This document shows, one piece after another, positions 1 through 7,900 of a DNA stretch of 9,095 nt; position 1 is the stretch's first letter; every line of letters begins with the position of its first letter. The notes below the pieces were generated by a model. That model ran no database searches. It saw only the letters and a program-made list of their open reading frames with translations, and was not told where the DNA came from. The translations under genes and the position numbers were made by a program. Location: the NCBI GenBank assembly GCA_022701965.1, contig JAKONL010000206.1, positions 1 to 9,095 on the forward strand, written 5' to 3'. Origin of the DNA: Burkholderiaceae bacterium (lineage in GTDB: Bacteria; Pseudomonadota; Gammaproteobacteria; Burkholderiales; Burkholderiaceae).

Positions 1-571
1 ACGCCTGGACACCCAGCGCAGTCGAATTTGCACCGGCAGCATTCGCATAAGCTCCGGCCGCTGTTCCACTGAGCCCAGCGTGGGCCGCAAATCCAGTCGC
101 CGTCCCGCCACCGTCTGCGCTGGAAGCGGTTCCAAGTGAAGTTCCATTTCCAGCTGCCGAGGCAATTTTTCCAACGGCTGTACCCGACGCCGAGGCGAAG
201 GAGCTTTGGCCCACCGCGACGGCTGCGTCTCCTTCCGCATGCGCATTGCCTCCGATCGCTGTCGAAAGCTGCCCGCTCGAAAACGCGCCACTTCCCAGCG
301 AGACCGCGTTTCCGCCTTCCGCGATGCTGTTGTAGCCGATCGCTACGCCATTGACGGCGTTCGCCGCGCCGCCACCGGCCTCGTAGGCCGACTGGCCGGC
401 GGCCATCGCGCATGTCGAAAGCCCGCCGAGGCCACTCAATGCGATCGCGAAAGCCAACGGTGCCAGGCTCGACATGCTGGCGCTTTTCTTGCCGCGTCCG
501 GAAGAAATCTCGGACGCGGCCACCCAGGCCCCGAGCGCTTCGTTGTAGATAGATCTATAGCTTCTGTTCAT
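1..571 (-). CDS. Trimeric autotransporter adhesin (YadA-like), N-terminal part, cut by window edge
   Basis: The reading frame is open from the ATG at 571 to the left edge (190 codons, no stop), so this is the N-terminus of a larger protein. Residues 1-29 (beginning MNRSYRSIYNEALGAWV, ending near GRGKK) match the ESPR extension of type V secretion signal peptides. A hydrophobic stretch (about 36-53) and a likely signal peptidase site after AMA (residue 57) follow. From about residue 75 there are 13-14-residue repeats, for example GVAIGYNSIAEGGN, AVSLGSGAFSSGQL and STAIGGNAHAEGDA. This is the left-handed beta-roll pattern of YadA-like heads. Family members trimerise at the surface through a C-terminal beta-barrel anchor, which is outside the window. 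The start is supported by GGGGA 8 nt upstream. The DUF4019-type gene lies 72 nt upstream on the same strand. The ligand cannot be inferred. Identification as a trimeric autotransporter is firm. Confidence 0.93.
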   Translation of the reverse strand, partial: MNRSYRSIYNEALGAWVAASEISSGRGKKSASMSSLAPLAFAIALSGLGGLSTCAMAAGQSAYEAGGGAANAVNGVAIGYNSIAEGGNAVSLGSGAFSSGQLSTAIGGNAHAEGDAAVAVGQSSFASASGTAVGKIASAAGNGTSLGTASSADGGGTATGFAAHAGLSGTAAGAYANAAGANSTALGVQA

Positions 572-601
572 GATTGTTTCCCCGATTCAAATTCGAAATG
601 G

Positions 602-625
602 CGGTCGCGCGCACGGCGCCGACCG
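602..625 (-). other. Intercistronic hairpin between the DUF4019-type gene and the adhesin gene
   Basis: CGGTCG (602-607) pairs with CGACCG (620-625), and GCGC (609-612) pairs with GCGC (616-619). This leaves a 3-nt loop and one unpaired C at 608. The hairpin begins 19 nt past the DUF4019-type stop and ends 31 nt before the adhesin ATG. It has no clean T-tract on the transcript side, so it is more likely an mRNA-stability element or partial attenuator than a full terminator. The role is inferred; only the pairing is seen. Confidence 0.35.
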
Positions 626-643
626 TAAATATGAGTGGCCGAT

Positions 644-1123
644 TCAATTGGACGGCGCGCGGATCGAAGGCACGTAGCCAGAGATCTGCCATGTATTCGC
701 AGATTCCTGCCTGAAGCTCAGCAATTCATATCTCGAATTGCCCGCGGCGGCTGGAGTCACGAAGACGATGTTCACGTAATTGCCCCCGGGGGCCCTCGAC
801 GCCGGATCGCTGGCAAGCGTGGTTCGCGAAACGGAAAGCCATGTACGGTCCGACGAGACGGGCACGGAATTCATCAACTCATTGATGCGTCGCTCGAATT
901 CGTCCCGAGGTATCTGCGCCTTAAGGACCGGCGACGATCCCGCCCACACGACACCGGCCTGCCCCTTGTCGATCTGGCCGAGTGCAGCGAACCCGAGATC
1001 GACCAGCGCGTCGATCGACGGCCCGCCGGCCACCGCGGCGCCCGTTGCAGCGAATGCGGGAAGGCCCGATGCGATCGCGGAGGCGGCGATGGTTCCGAGC
1101 AGGAATCTGCGCAAGGAATTCAT
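644..1123 (-). CDS. Exported DUF4019-like protein
   Basis: This encodes 159 residues. The start at 1123 is set by a strong Shine-Dalgarno, AGGAGG, 6 nt upstream. The N-terminus (MNSLRRFLLG, then an Ala-rich hydrophobic core ending AFA) is a signal peptide with likely cleavage near residues 25-26, so the protein should be periplasmic or secreted. The mature part (about 35-150) resembles the DUF4019 family: a helical start, a Trp at 60 before a Gly-Ser turn, an Arg-rich middle (R73, R78, R79), a beta segment YVNIVFVT (116-123) and the closing pattern W-x-I-S-G-Y (145-150). No catalytic residues are evident and the family has no assigned function. It precedes the autotransporter by 72 nt on the same strand, which suggests co-transcription and a periplasmic accessory role; that is inference. 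An in-frame extension to 1324 exists but has no ribosome site and no protein-like character. The family call comes from pattern memory, not a search. Confidence 0.8.
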   Translation of the reverse strand: MNSLRRFLLGTIAASAIASGLPAFAATGAAVAGGPSIDALVDLGFAALGQIDKGQAGVVWAGSSPVLKAQIPRDEFERRINELMNSVPVSSDRTWLSVSRTTLASDPASRAPGGNYVNIVFVTPAAAGNSRYELLSFRQESANTWQISGYVPSIRAPSN

Positions 1124-1560
1124 TTCCGGCCTCCTGCAAGGTCGCCCGCACGCAATAGCGGATAAACCGCATCGGCATTGATTCGCGATCCCTCGTCCGC
1201 ACCCCATATCATCGACGAATTCCTGATTTCGCCGTTCCGCGTATTGCACATCCTCTTTGCTCCAATCGTCGCGCCAATGCGCTCCTGAATAAAAATTCCT
1301 GCAGCTTTGCAACTTGCATCGCAACTTGGTCTCACGATGTTACGAAACAAAGTTGAACCCAAATCAATTGGGAATGGAATGTCCGAACCGGAGAACGAAT
1401 CACCCATCCGGAGGAACGAATAGAACAATTGCCCGGTAATTCAGAAATGTCCGATGCGACATCGCGGTGGGCCGTGATGGAAAGCCTGTGCGAGGCCGTT
1501 GCCATCCATCAAAAATTCTTAATCGATCGATTGATTCAACATCGTGTTCTAATCCGCGCC
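1124..1560. promoter_or_regulatory. Divergent intergenic region between the adhesin unit and the efflux operon
   Basis: I see no convincing gene here. The stretch is clearly more AT-rich than its flanks and must hold the promoters of both divergent units. Visible elements are a direct repeat GCAACTTG (1309-1316 and 1321-1328, 12-bp period), an inverted repeat CCCAA-N5-TTGGG (1358-1372), an inverted repeat CGATG-CGA-CATCG (1452-1464) and a perfect palindrome AATCGATCGATT (1521-1532). On the minus strand TTGATT, 17 nt ahead of CGTAAC, is a weak sigma-70-like pair. I could not fix a confident promoter on either strand. Confidence 0.5.
1521..1532. promoter_or_regulatory. Candidate operator for the TetR-type regulator (12-bp palindrome)
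   Basis: AATCGATCGATT is a perfect palindrome whose right end lies 28 nt before the regulator ATG. TetR-family repressors bind palindromes in their own or adjacent promoters, so the position fits autoregulation. GATC/ATCGAT-type palindromes are common in GC-rich genomes, so the assignment is tentative. Confidence 0.3.
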
Positions 1561-2274
1561 ATGTCCTCCGCCCCATCCACCCGGCCCGCCGTATCGCCGT
1601 CGGGCCCGCCCGTTGCACGCAGCGAGCCGTCCGAGGCGCGCGGCCGCCTCCTCCACGCGGCGCTCGCGCTGTTCGCCGCGCAGGGTTTCGCGAAAACCTC
1701 GACGCGCGAGATCGCGCAGGCTGCGGGCACCAACATCGCGGCCATCGCCTACTACTTCGGCGACAAGGCCGGGCTCTACGCCGCGACGTTCGACGAGCCG
1801 CTTGGCGGGACTTCGGCGGACCTCGTGGCCCTGCTCGACGCGGGCGACGGCGGCATGTCGCAGACGCTGCGCCGCTTCTTCGACGCCTATGTCGCGCCGC
1901 TGCGCCTGGGCGACGTGGCACGTCAGTGCATGCGCCTGCACCTGCGCGAGCTGATCGAGCCGAGCGGCCACCGCACCGGCGAGGCGCTGGAGGAACTGCG
2001 CGGGCCGCACGAGGCGATGGTGCGCATGCTGGGCCGTCACCTCGGGCTCGTCGAAGAAGGTGCCGCGGACGACGAGCTGCACCGCCTCGCACTCGCGATC
2101 GTCGGCATGGCGATCCAGCTGTTCGTGATGCAGGACATCGTGGACGCCCTGCGACCCGGCCTGCTCGGCTCGCCGGCTGCGATCGACGCCTGGGCCGCCC
2201 GTCTGCACGAGCAGGCGATGGCGCTGATCGATGCCGAGGCGGCGCGGCGGCGGACGGCGGCTGCCTCGCGATGA
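1561..2274 (+). CDS. TetR-family transcriptional regulator with CerR-type C-terminal domain
   Basis: This encodes 237 residues. A disordered Pro/Ser-rich N-terminus (1-26) is followed by a typical TetR DNA-binding domain (about 27-75) with the helix-turn-helix TSTREIAQAAGTNIAAIAYYF and the usual GDKAGLY end (68-73). The ligand-binding part, with residues such as RQCMRLHLRELIEPSG (121-136), resembles the CerR/DUF1956 C-terminal domain. As first gene of an efflux operon it should act as a dimeric repressor released by a pump substrate or related small molecule; the ligand is unknown. The stop overlaps the next start (ATGA, 2271-2274). The ATG at 1561 is chosen because the sequence before it is AT-rich and not protein-like. 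ATG 1477, ATG 1447 and TTG 1429 are possible in-frame alternatives, and none has a strong ribosome site. The TetR assignment is sure; the exact start is less so. Confidence 0.93.
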   Translation: MSSAPSTRPAVSPSGPPVARSEPSEARGRLLHAALALFAAQGFAKTSTREIAQAAGTNIAAIAYYFGDKAGLYAATFDEPLGGTSADLVALLDAGDGGMSQTLRRFFDAYVAPLRLGDVARQCMRLHLRELIEPSGHRTGEALEELRGPHEAMVRMLGRHLGLVEEGAADDELHRLALAIVGMAIQLFVMQDIVDALRPGLLGSPAAIDAWAARLHEQAMALIDAEAARRRTAAASR

Positions 2275-3884
2275 ATCCATACCCGTATCTGCACGAACTG
2301 CGCGGGCTCCGGCGGCGCGCGATGTCGGTCCGTCTCCGGTCGATTGCACCGCTCGCGCTCTGCGGCCTGCTGTCGGCATGCGGCATCGCGCGCCCGCCGG
2401 CCGCCGTCGATGCCGGTGCGCCCGCGCAATGGAATGCGTCGCGACCGGCCCACGATGCGGCGACGGCGTCGGCCGCGGGGGTGGCGACATCGTCCCTCCC
2501 GCACGACGGCTCGACGGCTGCGCTTTCGGACTGGTGGCGCCGGCTCGACGATCCGGTGCTCGCGACCCTGGTCGACGCGGCGCAGGCTGCCAGCCCGACC
2601 ATCGCCAGCGCCGCGGCCCGCATCGCCGAGGCGCGCACCACGCGCGCGCAGGCCGGCGCCGCACTGCTGCCGGCCCTGGACGGCACGCTTTCCGCACAGC
2701 GCAGCAACTCGCCTTTCGGCGGCGGAGCGGTCGCCGGCGGCGACGGCACTTCGCTCCCGGGCGTGACGACGCTGCAGGCCGGCCTGCAGTCGCAATGGGA
2801 AATCGACCTCTTCGGCGGGCGCCGCGCGGGCCGGGACGCCGCCGCTTCGCGCCTGCGCGGTGCCGGTGCGCGCTGGCACGAGGCGCGCGTCTCGGTCGCG
2901 GCGGACACCGCGACGCTCTACGTCGACGAGCGGGCCTGCCGCGCGCAGCTCGCGGTCGCCGGCTCGGATGCGCGGTCGCGCGCGGAGACGGCACGGCTGA
3001 CCGATCTCTCCGCCCGCGCCGGCTTCACCGCGCCGGCGAGCGCGGCGCTCGCCCGCGCGAGCGCGGCCGACGCCTCGGCTCGGCTGACGCAGCAGCGCGT
3101 GCAGTGCGCATTGCTGCGCAAGGGCCTGTACGCGCTGACCGGCATCGAGGGCCGCACGCTCGACGCGCTGCTCGACGGCGCCGCCGCCGCGAGCGGCACG
3201 GCGGCGTTGCCGGCCATGCCCGTGCTGCCGGCCATGCCGTCGTTTCCCGCGCTGCCCGTCGTCGACGCGGTTCCTGCACGGCTGCTCTCGCGCCGCCCCG
3301 ACGTCTACGCCGCCGAGCAGGCGGTGGCGGCAGCGAGCGCCGAGGTCGGCGCCGCCGAGGCCGACCGGTATCCACGGCTCACGCTGCAGGGCTCGATCGC
3401 AGCGTTGCAGCTGCGCAGCGGCGGACTGCAGCAATCGCTCCAGACCTGGACCGTCGGTCCGGTCGCGCTGTCGCTGCCGATCTTCGACGGCGGCGTGCGC
3501 GCCGCGGCCGCGCTCGGCGCACGCGCGCGCTACGACGAGGCGGCATCGCTCTACCGGGCCGGCGCCCGGCAGGCGGTACGCGAAGTCGAGGAAGCGCTGG
3601 TCCGCCTGCAAGGTGCCGATGCGCGGACCGGCGACGCCGACACGGCCGTGCGCAACTACCAGGCATCGCTCGACGCCACCGAGGCGCGCTTCGCGAGCGG
3701 CCTGGGCAGCCTGTTCGAACTCGAGGACGCGCGACGCACGCTGTTCGTCGCGCAGACCGCGCGTGTCGCCCTGCAGCGCGAACGCGCCGAAGCCTGGGTG
3801 TCGCTGTACCGGGCCACCGGCGGCGGCTGGACCCGCCCGGGCGACGACGAATCTTCCACGCAGCCACGGACGGCAAGACCATGA
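2271..3884 (+). CDS. Outer-membrane channel lipoprotein of RND efflux system (NodT/OprM-type)
   Basis: This encodes 537 residues from the ATG that overlaps the tetR stop. A lipobox LSAC (lipid-bearing Cys37) follows a hydrophobic core, so a lipid-anchored outer-membrane protein is expected. ATG 2322 is an alternative start giving a more typical 20-residue signal peptide; neither start has a clear ribosome site. Family signatures are DWWRRLDDPVLATLV near the mature N-terminus, WEIDLFGGRRAGRDAA in the middle, and RRPDVYAAEQAV followed by RYPRLTLQGS at the start of the second repeat. These mark the two outer-membrane efflux protein domains of a TolC-like trimeric channel. Length is at the long end of the usual 450-530, partly because of a Pro-rich hexapeptide repeat at 313-330 between the two halves. 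It sits before the adaptor, whereas most mex-type operons place the channel last. The protein should supply the exit duct for the adaptor and pump encoded downstream. Confidence 0.95.
   Translation: MNPYPYLHELRGLRRRAMSVRLRSIAPLALCGLLSACGIARPPAAVDAGAPAQWNASRPAHDAATASAAGVATSSLPHDGSTAALSDWWRRLDDPVLATLVDAAQAASPTIASAAARIAEARTTRAQAGAALLPALDGTLSAQRSNSPFGGGAVAGGDGTSLPGVTTLQAGLQSQWEIDLFGGRRAGRDAAASRLRGAGARWHEARVSVAADTATLYVDERACRAQLAVAGSDARSRAETARLTDLSARAGFTAPASAALARASAADASARLTQQRVQCALLRKGLYALTGIEGRTLDALLDGAAAASGTAALPAMPVLPAMPSFPALPVVDAVPARLLSRRPDVYAAEQAVAAASAEVGAAEADRYPRLTLQGSIAALQLRSGGLQQSLQTWTVGPVALSLPIFDGGVRAAAALGARARYDEAASLYRAGARQAVREVEEALVRLQGADARTGDADTAVRNYQASLDATEARFASGLGSLFELEDARRTLFVAQTARVALQRERAEAWVSLYRATGGGWTRPGDDESSTQPRTARP
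3207..3260 (+). repeat. 18-bp tandem repeat inside the channel gene (three hexapeptide units)
   Basis: Three in-frame 18-bp units encode LPAMPV, LPAMPS and FPALPV (residues 313-330). The 13-mer TGCCGGCCATGCC is identical at 3208-3220 and 3226-3238; the third unit has diverged. The repeat sits in the linker before the second outer-membrane efflux domain, where relatives usually have one short Pro-rich stretch. Confidence 0.75.
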
Positions 3885-4984
3885 AACGCTCCACCTCGAT
3901 CGCCCTCCTCGCGGTCGCCGTCATCGTCGCCGCCGCGCTCGGCATCGGCTTCACGAAACTGCGCGCCGGCGCCGGTGCGCCGGCGGCGCCCACCGCGCGT
4001 CCGGTGCTGACGGTGGCCGTCGCTACGCCGCGCGATACCGACATCGACGTCACGCTCGCGGCGAACGGCAACGTGGCCGCGTGGCAGGAGGCCATCGTCG
4101 GATCGGAATCGAACGGCCTGCGGCTCGCCGACGTACGCGCCAACGTGGGCGACGTGGTCCGCAAGGGACAGGTGCTGGCGACGTTCTCGCCGGAGACGGT
4201 CAACGCCGAGCTCGCCCAGTCCCGCGCTGCCCTGGCCGAGGCCCGTGCCGCGGCGGCCGATGCCGCCGGCAACGCCGCGCGCGCGCGCACGCTGCAGGAG
4301 ACGGGTGCGCTGAGCCAGCAGCAGATCAACCAGTACCAGACCGCCGAGCAGACCGCCAGGGCGCGGGTGGAAGCGGCCGCAGCGGCGCTCGCCGCGCAAC
4401 AGGTGCGCGGACGCAACACGCAGGTGCTCGCGCCCGACGACGGCGTGATCTCGGCCCGCACGGCGACGGTCGGGGCCGTGGTCGCGGCCGGTTCGGAATT
4501 GTTCCGGCTGATCCGGAAGGGCCGGCTCGAGTGGCGCGCGGAGGTCACCTCCGTGGAGCTCGGACGCATTTCTGCCGGCACGCCGGCGCTGGTCACGGGC
4601 GCGAGCGGCATCCAGGTGCGCGGTACGGTGCGCACCATCGCACCGACGGTCGATCCGCAGACGCGCAACGCGCTCGTCTACGTCGACCTGCCGGCGGCGC
4701 CCGCGGCCGGTGCGCTCCGGGCGGGCATGTTCGCACGCGGCGAATTCCAGCTCGGCCGCACCCGCGCGACCACGGTGCCGGCGGCCGCGGTGGTGCCGCG
4801 CGACGGCTTCAACTACCTGCTGCTGATGCAGCCCGGCGATCGCGTCTCGCAGGTGAAGGTCGAAACCGGGCGCCGCGTGGGCGAACGCGTGGAAATCGTC
4901 ACTGCGCTGCCGCCCGACGGGCGCGTGGTGGAGCAAGGCGCGGGCTTCCTCAACGACGGCGATCTCGTGCGCGTGGCGCCCTGA
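3881..4984 (+). CDS. Periplasmic adaptor (membrane fusion protein) of RND efflux system
   Basis: This encodes 367 residues and starts in an ATGA overlap with the channel gene. The N-terminus MKRSTSIALL plus a hydrophobic run to about residue 24 has no lipobox cysteine, so it is probably an uncleaved membrane anchor or a standard signal peptide rather than a lipoprotein. Domain order follows HlyD/AcrA-type adaptors: first lipoyl half (about 75-103, with NVGDVVRKGQVLATF), an Ala-rich alpha hairpin (about 105-175, with the familiar GALSQQQINQYQTAEQTA), second lipoyl half (about 180-212, APDDGVISARTATVGAVV), a beta-barrel (about 215-290) and a membrane-proximal domain to the end. The hairpin is short, as in single-hairpin RND adaptors. 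It should bridge the pump and the outer-membrane channel in the periplasm. The pump gene begins 4 nt downstream. Confidence 0.95.
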   Translation: MKRSTSIALLAVAVIVAAALGIGFTKLRAGAGAPAAPTARPVLTVAVATPRDTDIDVTLAANGNVAAWQEAIVGSESNGLRLADVRANVGDVVRKGQVLATFSPETVNAELAQSRAALAEARAAAADAAGNAARARTLQETGALSQQQINQYQTAEQTARARVEAAAAALAAQQVRGRNTQVLAPDDGVISARTATVGAVVAAGSELFRLIRKGRLEWRAEVTSVELGRISAGTPALVTGASGIQVRGTVRTIAPTVDPQTRNALVYVDLPAAPAAGALRAGMFARGEFQLGRTRATTVPAAAVVPRDGFNYLLLMQPGDRVSQVKVETGRRVGERVEIVTALPPDGRVVEQGAGFLNDGDLVRVAP

Positions 4985-4988
4985 ACCC

Positions 4989-7900
4989 ATGAACGTCTCG
5001 GCCTGGTCCATCCGCAACCCGATTCCGGCGGTGATGCTGTTCGTGATGCTCACGTTCGGCGGCTTCTTCTCGTTCAAGGCGATGAAGATCCAGAACTTCC
5101 CCGACATCGACCTCCCGATCGTCACGGTGTCGGCGGCGCTGCCGGGCGCCGCGCCCGCGCAGCTCGAGACCGACGTCGCGCGCAAGCTCGAGAACGCCAT
5201 CGCCACCGTGCAGGGCCTGCGCCACATTACGACCAAGGTGCAGGACGGCGTGGCCACGCTGATCGTCGAGTTCCGCCTGGAAAAACCCGTGCAGGAAGCC
5301 GTCGACGACGTGCGCTCCGCCGTGCAGCGCGTGCGCGCGGACTTGCCCGCCGACGTGCGCGACCCCGTCATCACCAAGCTCGACCTCGCCGGCCAGCCGG
5401 TGCTCGCCTTCACCATCGCGTCGAGCCGGCTCGACCCGGAGGCGCTGAGCTGGTTCGTCGACAACGACGTCACGCGCAAGCTGCTCTCGCTGCCCGGCGT
5501 GGGCGCCGTCAACCGGGTCGGCGGCGTGACGCGCCAGGTGCACGTCGACCTCGACCCGGCGCGGCTGCAGTCGCTCGGCGCGACGGCCGCGGAGATCTCC
5601 CGCCAGCTGCGGCTGGTGCAGGTGGAGAGCGCGGGCGGCCGCACCGACCTGGGCGGCAGCGAGCAGCCGGTGCGTACGCTGGCGACCGTGCGCTCGGCCG
5701 ACCAGCTGCGCGACATCCAGATCGTGCTGTCGAACGGGCGGCGCGTTCGGCTCGACCAGCTCGCGCGCATCACCGACACCATCGCCGAGCCGCGCGCGGC
5801 CGCCCTGCTCGACGGCCGGCCGGTCGTCGGCTTCGAGGTCGCGCGCAGCCGCGGCGAGAGCGAGGTCTCGGTCGGACGGGCGGTGCAGGCGGCGCTGGCC
5901 GAGCTGCGCGCTCAGCATCCGGACATCACGCTGACCGAGGCCTTCAACTTCGTCACGCCGGTCCAGGAGGAGTACGACGGCTCGCTGCACCTGCTCTACG
6001 AGGGCGCGATCCTCGCCGTGATCGTGGTGTGGCTCTTCCTGCGCGACTGGCGCGCGACCCTGGTCTCGGCCGTGGCGCTGCCGATGTCGGTCATACCCGC
6101 GTTCATCGGCATGTACGTGCTGGGCTTCTCGGTCAACATCATCTCGCTGCTGGCGCTGTCGCTGGTGATCGGCATCCTGGTCGACGACGCGATCGTCGAG
6201 GTCGAGAACATCGTGCGCCACCTGCGCATGGGCAAGTCGCCCTACCAGGCCGCGATGGAGGCCGCCGACGAGATCGGCCTGGCCGTGATCGCCACCACCT
6301 TCACCCTGATCGCGGTGTTCCTGCCGACGGCCTTCATGAGCGGCGTCGCCGGGCGCTTCTTCAAGCAGTTCGGCTGGACCGCGTCGCTGGCGGTGTTCGC
6401 CTCGCTGGTGGTCGCGCGGGTGCTGACGCCGATGATGGCCGCCTATATCCTCAAGCCCATCGTCGGCGCCGAGAAGGAACCCGGCTGGCTCACCGTCTAC
6501 ATGCGAGCGGCCGAGTGGTGCATGCGCAACCGGCTCACGACGATGCTGCTGGCAACGGTGTTCTTCATCGGCTCGATCGCGCTGATCCCGCTGCTCAAGA
6601 CCGGCTTCATCCCGCCGGACGACAACTCCCAGACGCAGGTCTACCTGTCGCTGGCCCCGGGCGCCACGCTGGCGCAGACCGGCGCCACGGCCGAAGCCGC
6701 GCGCCAGCGCCTCATGCAGGTGGCCCATGTGCGCAGCGTCTACACGACGATCGGCGGCGGCAGCGCGGGCGGCGACCCGGCCGCCAGCCTGAGCGCGGCC
6801 GAGACGCGCAAGGCGACGCTGACCGTCAAGCTCGATCCGCGCGGCGACCGGCCGCGCAAGCAGGTGATCGAGAACGCGATCCGCGCCGCGCTCGAGCCGC
6901 TGCCGGGCGTGCGCAGCACGGTCGGGCTCGGCGGCTCGGGCGAGAAGTACATCCTGGGCCTGTCGGGCGAGGACCCGGTCGCGCTCACCACGGCCGCGCG
7001 CGCGGTCGAGCGCGACCTGCGCACGATCCGCGGCCTGGGCAACATCACGTCCACCGCGAGCCTGATCCGTCCGGAGATCGCGGTGCGGCCCGACTTCGCG
7101 CGCGCCGCCGACCTCGGCGTGACGAGCTCGGCGATCGCCGAGACCCTGCGCGTCGCCACCGTCGGCGACTACGACCAGTCGCTCGCCAAGCTGAACCTCG
7201 CCCAGCGGCAGGTGCCGATCGTGGTCAAGCTGGAGGATTCGGCGCGCAAGGACCTGGCCTTGCTCGAGCGGCTCTCGGTGCCCGGGGCGCGTGGGCCCGT
7301 GCTGCTCGGCCAGGTCGCCCGGCTGACGATGGAAGGCGGCCCGGCCGTCATCGACCGCTACGACCGCTCGCGCAACGTGAACTTCGAAATCGAGCTGTCC
7401 GGCCTCGGCCTGGGCGATGCCAAGGCCGCGGCGATGGCGCTGCCGTCGATCCGCAATCTGCCGCCCGGCGTGCGCCTGACCGAGATCGGCGACGCCGAGG
7501 TCATGACCGAACTCTTCAACAGCTTCGGCCTCGCGATGCTGACGGGCGTGCTGTGCATCTACATCGTGCTGGTGCTGCTGTTCAAGGACTTCCTGCATCC
7601 GGTCACGATCCTCTGCGCGCTGCCACTGGCGCTCGGCGGCGCGTTCGTCGGGTTGCTGGTGGCGCAGAAGGCGTTGTCGATGCCCTCGCTGATCGGCCTG
7701 ATCATGCTGATGGGCGTGGCGACGAAGAACTCGATCCTGCTGGTCGAGTACGCGCTGGTCGCCCGGCGCGGCCACGACGGCGCCGACGGACGCCCGGCGG
7801 TGGCGCCGATGAGCCGCTGGGACGCGCTGCGCGACGCCTGCCACAAGCGTGCGCGGCCGATCATCATGACCACCATCGCCATGGGTGCGGGCATGCTGCC

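Noticed and set aside
398..440. Lipobox-like LSTC in the adhesin signal peptide
   Set aside because: Thr at the position before Cys is not accepted in typical lipoboxes, and the downstream AMA site fits signal peptidase I.
206..628. Plus-strand open frame of 140 codons opposite the adhesin start
   Set aside because: The minus strand here encodes ESPR and head repeats with a ribosome site, and the plus-strand product has no recognisable character.
1094..1123. Tat signal in the DUF4019-type protein (RRFLLG)
   Set aside because: The twin arginines are followed directly by Phe rather than x-Phe, and the strongly hydrophobic Ala-rich core fits a normal Sec signal.
1124..1324. N-terminal extension of the DUF4019-type gene to 1324
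   Set aside because: The start at 1123 has a perfect AGGAGG and begins a signal peptide; the extended segment would bury both and lacks a ribosome site.
1429..1560. N-terminal extension of the TetR-type regulator to TTG 1429, ATG 1447 or ATG 1477
   Set aside because: The GGAGG at 1410-1414 is 14 nt from the TTG, too far. The segment is AT-rich and includes the candidate operator, and the regulator already has a spare 26 residues before its DNA-binding domain.
1400..4668. Several long antisense and out-of-frame open frames over tetR, the channel and the adaptor genes
   Set aside because: They are Arg/Ala/Pro-rich shadows caused by high GC; the sense frames carry clear domain signatures.
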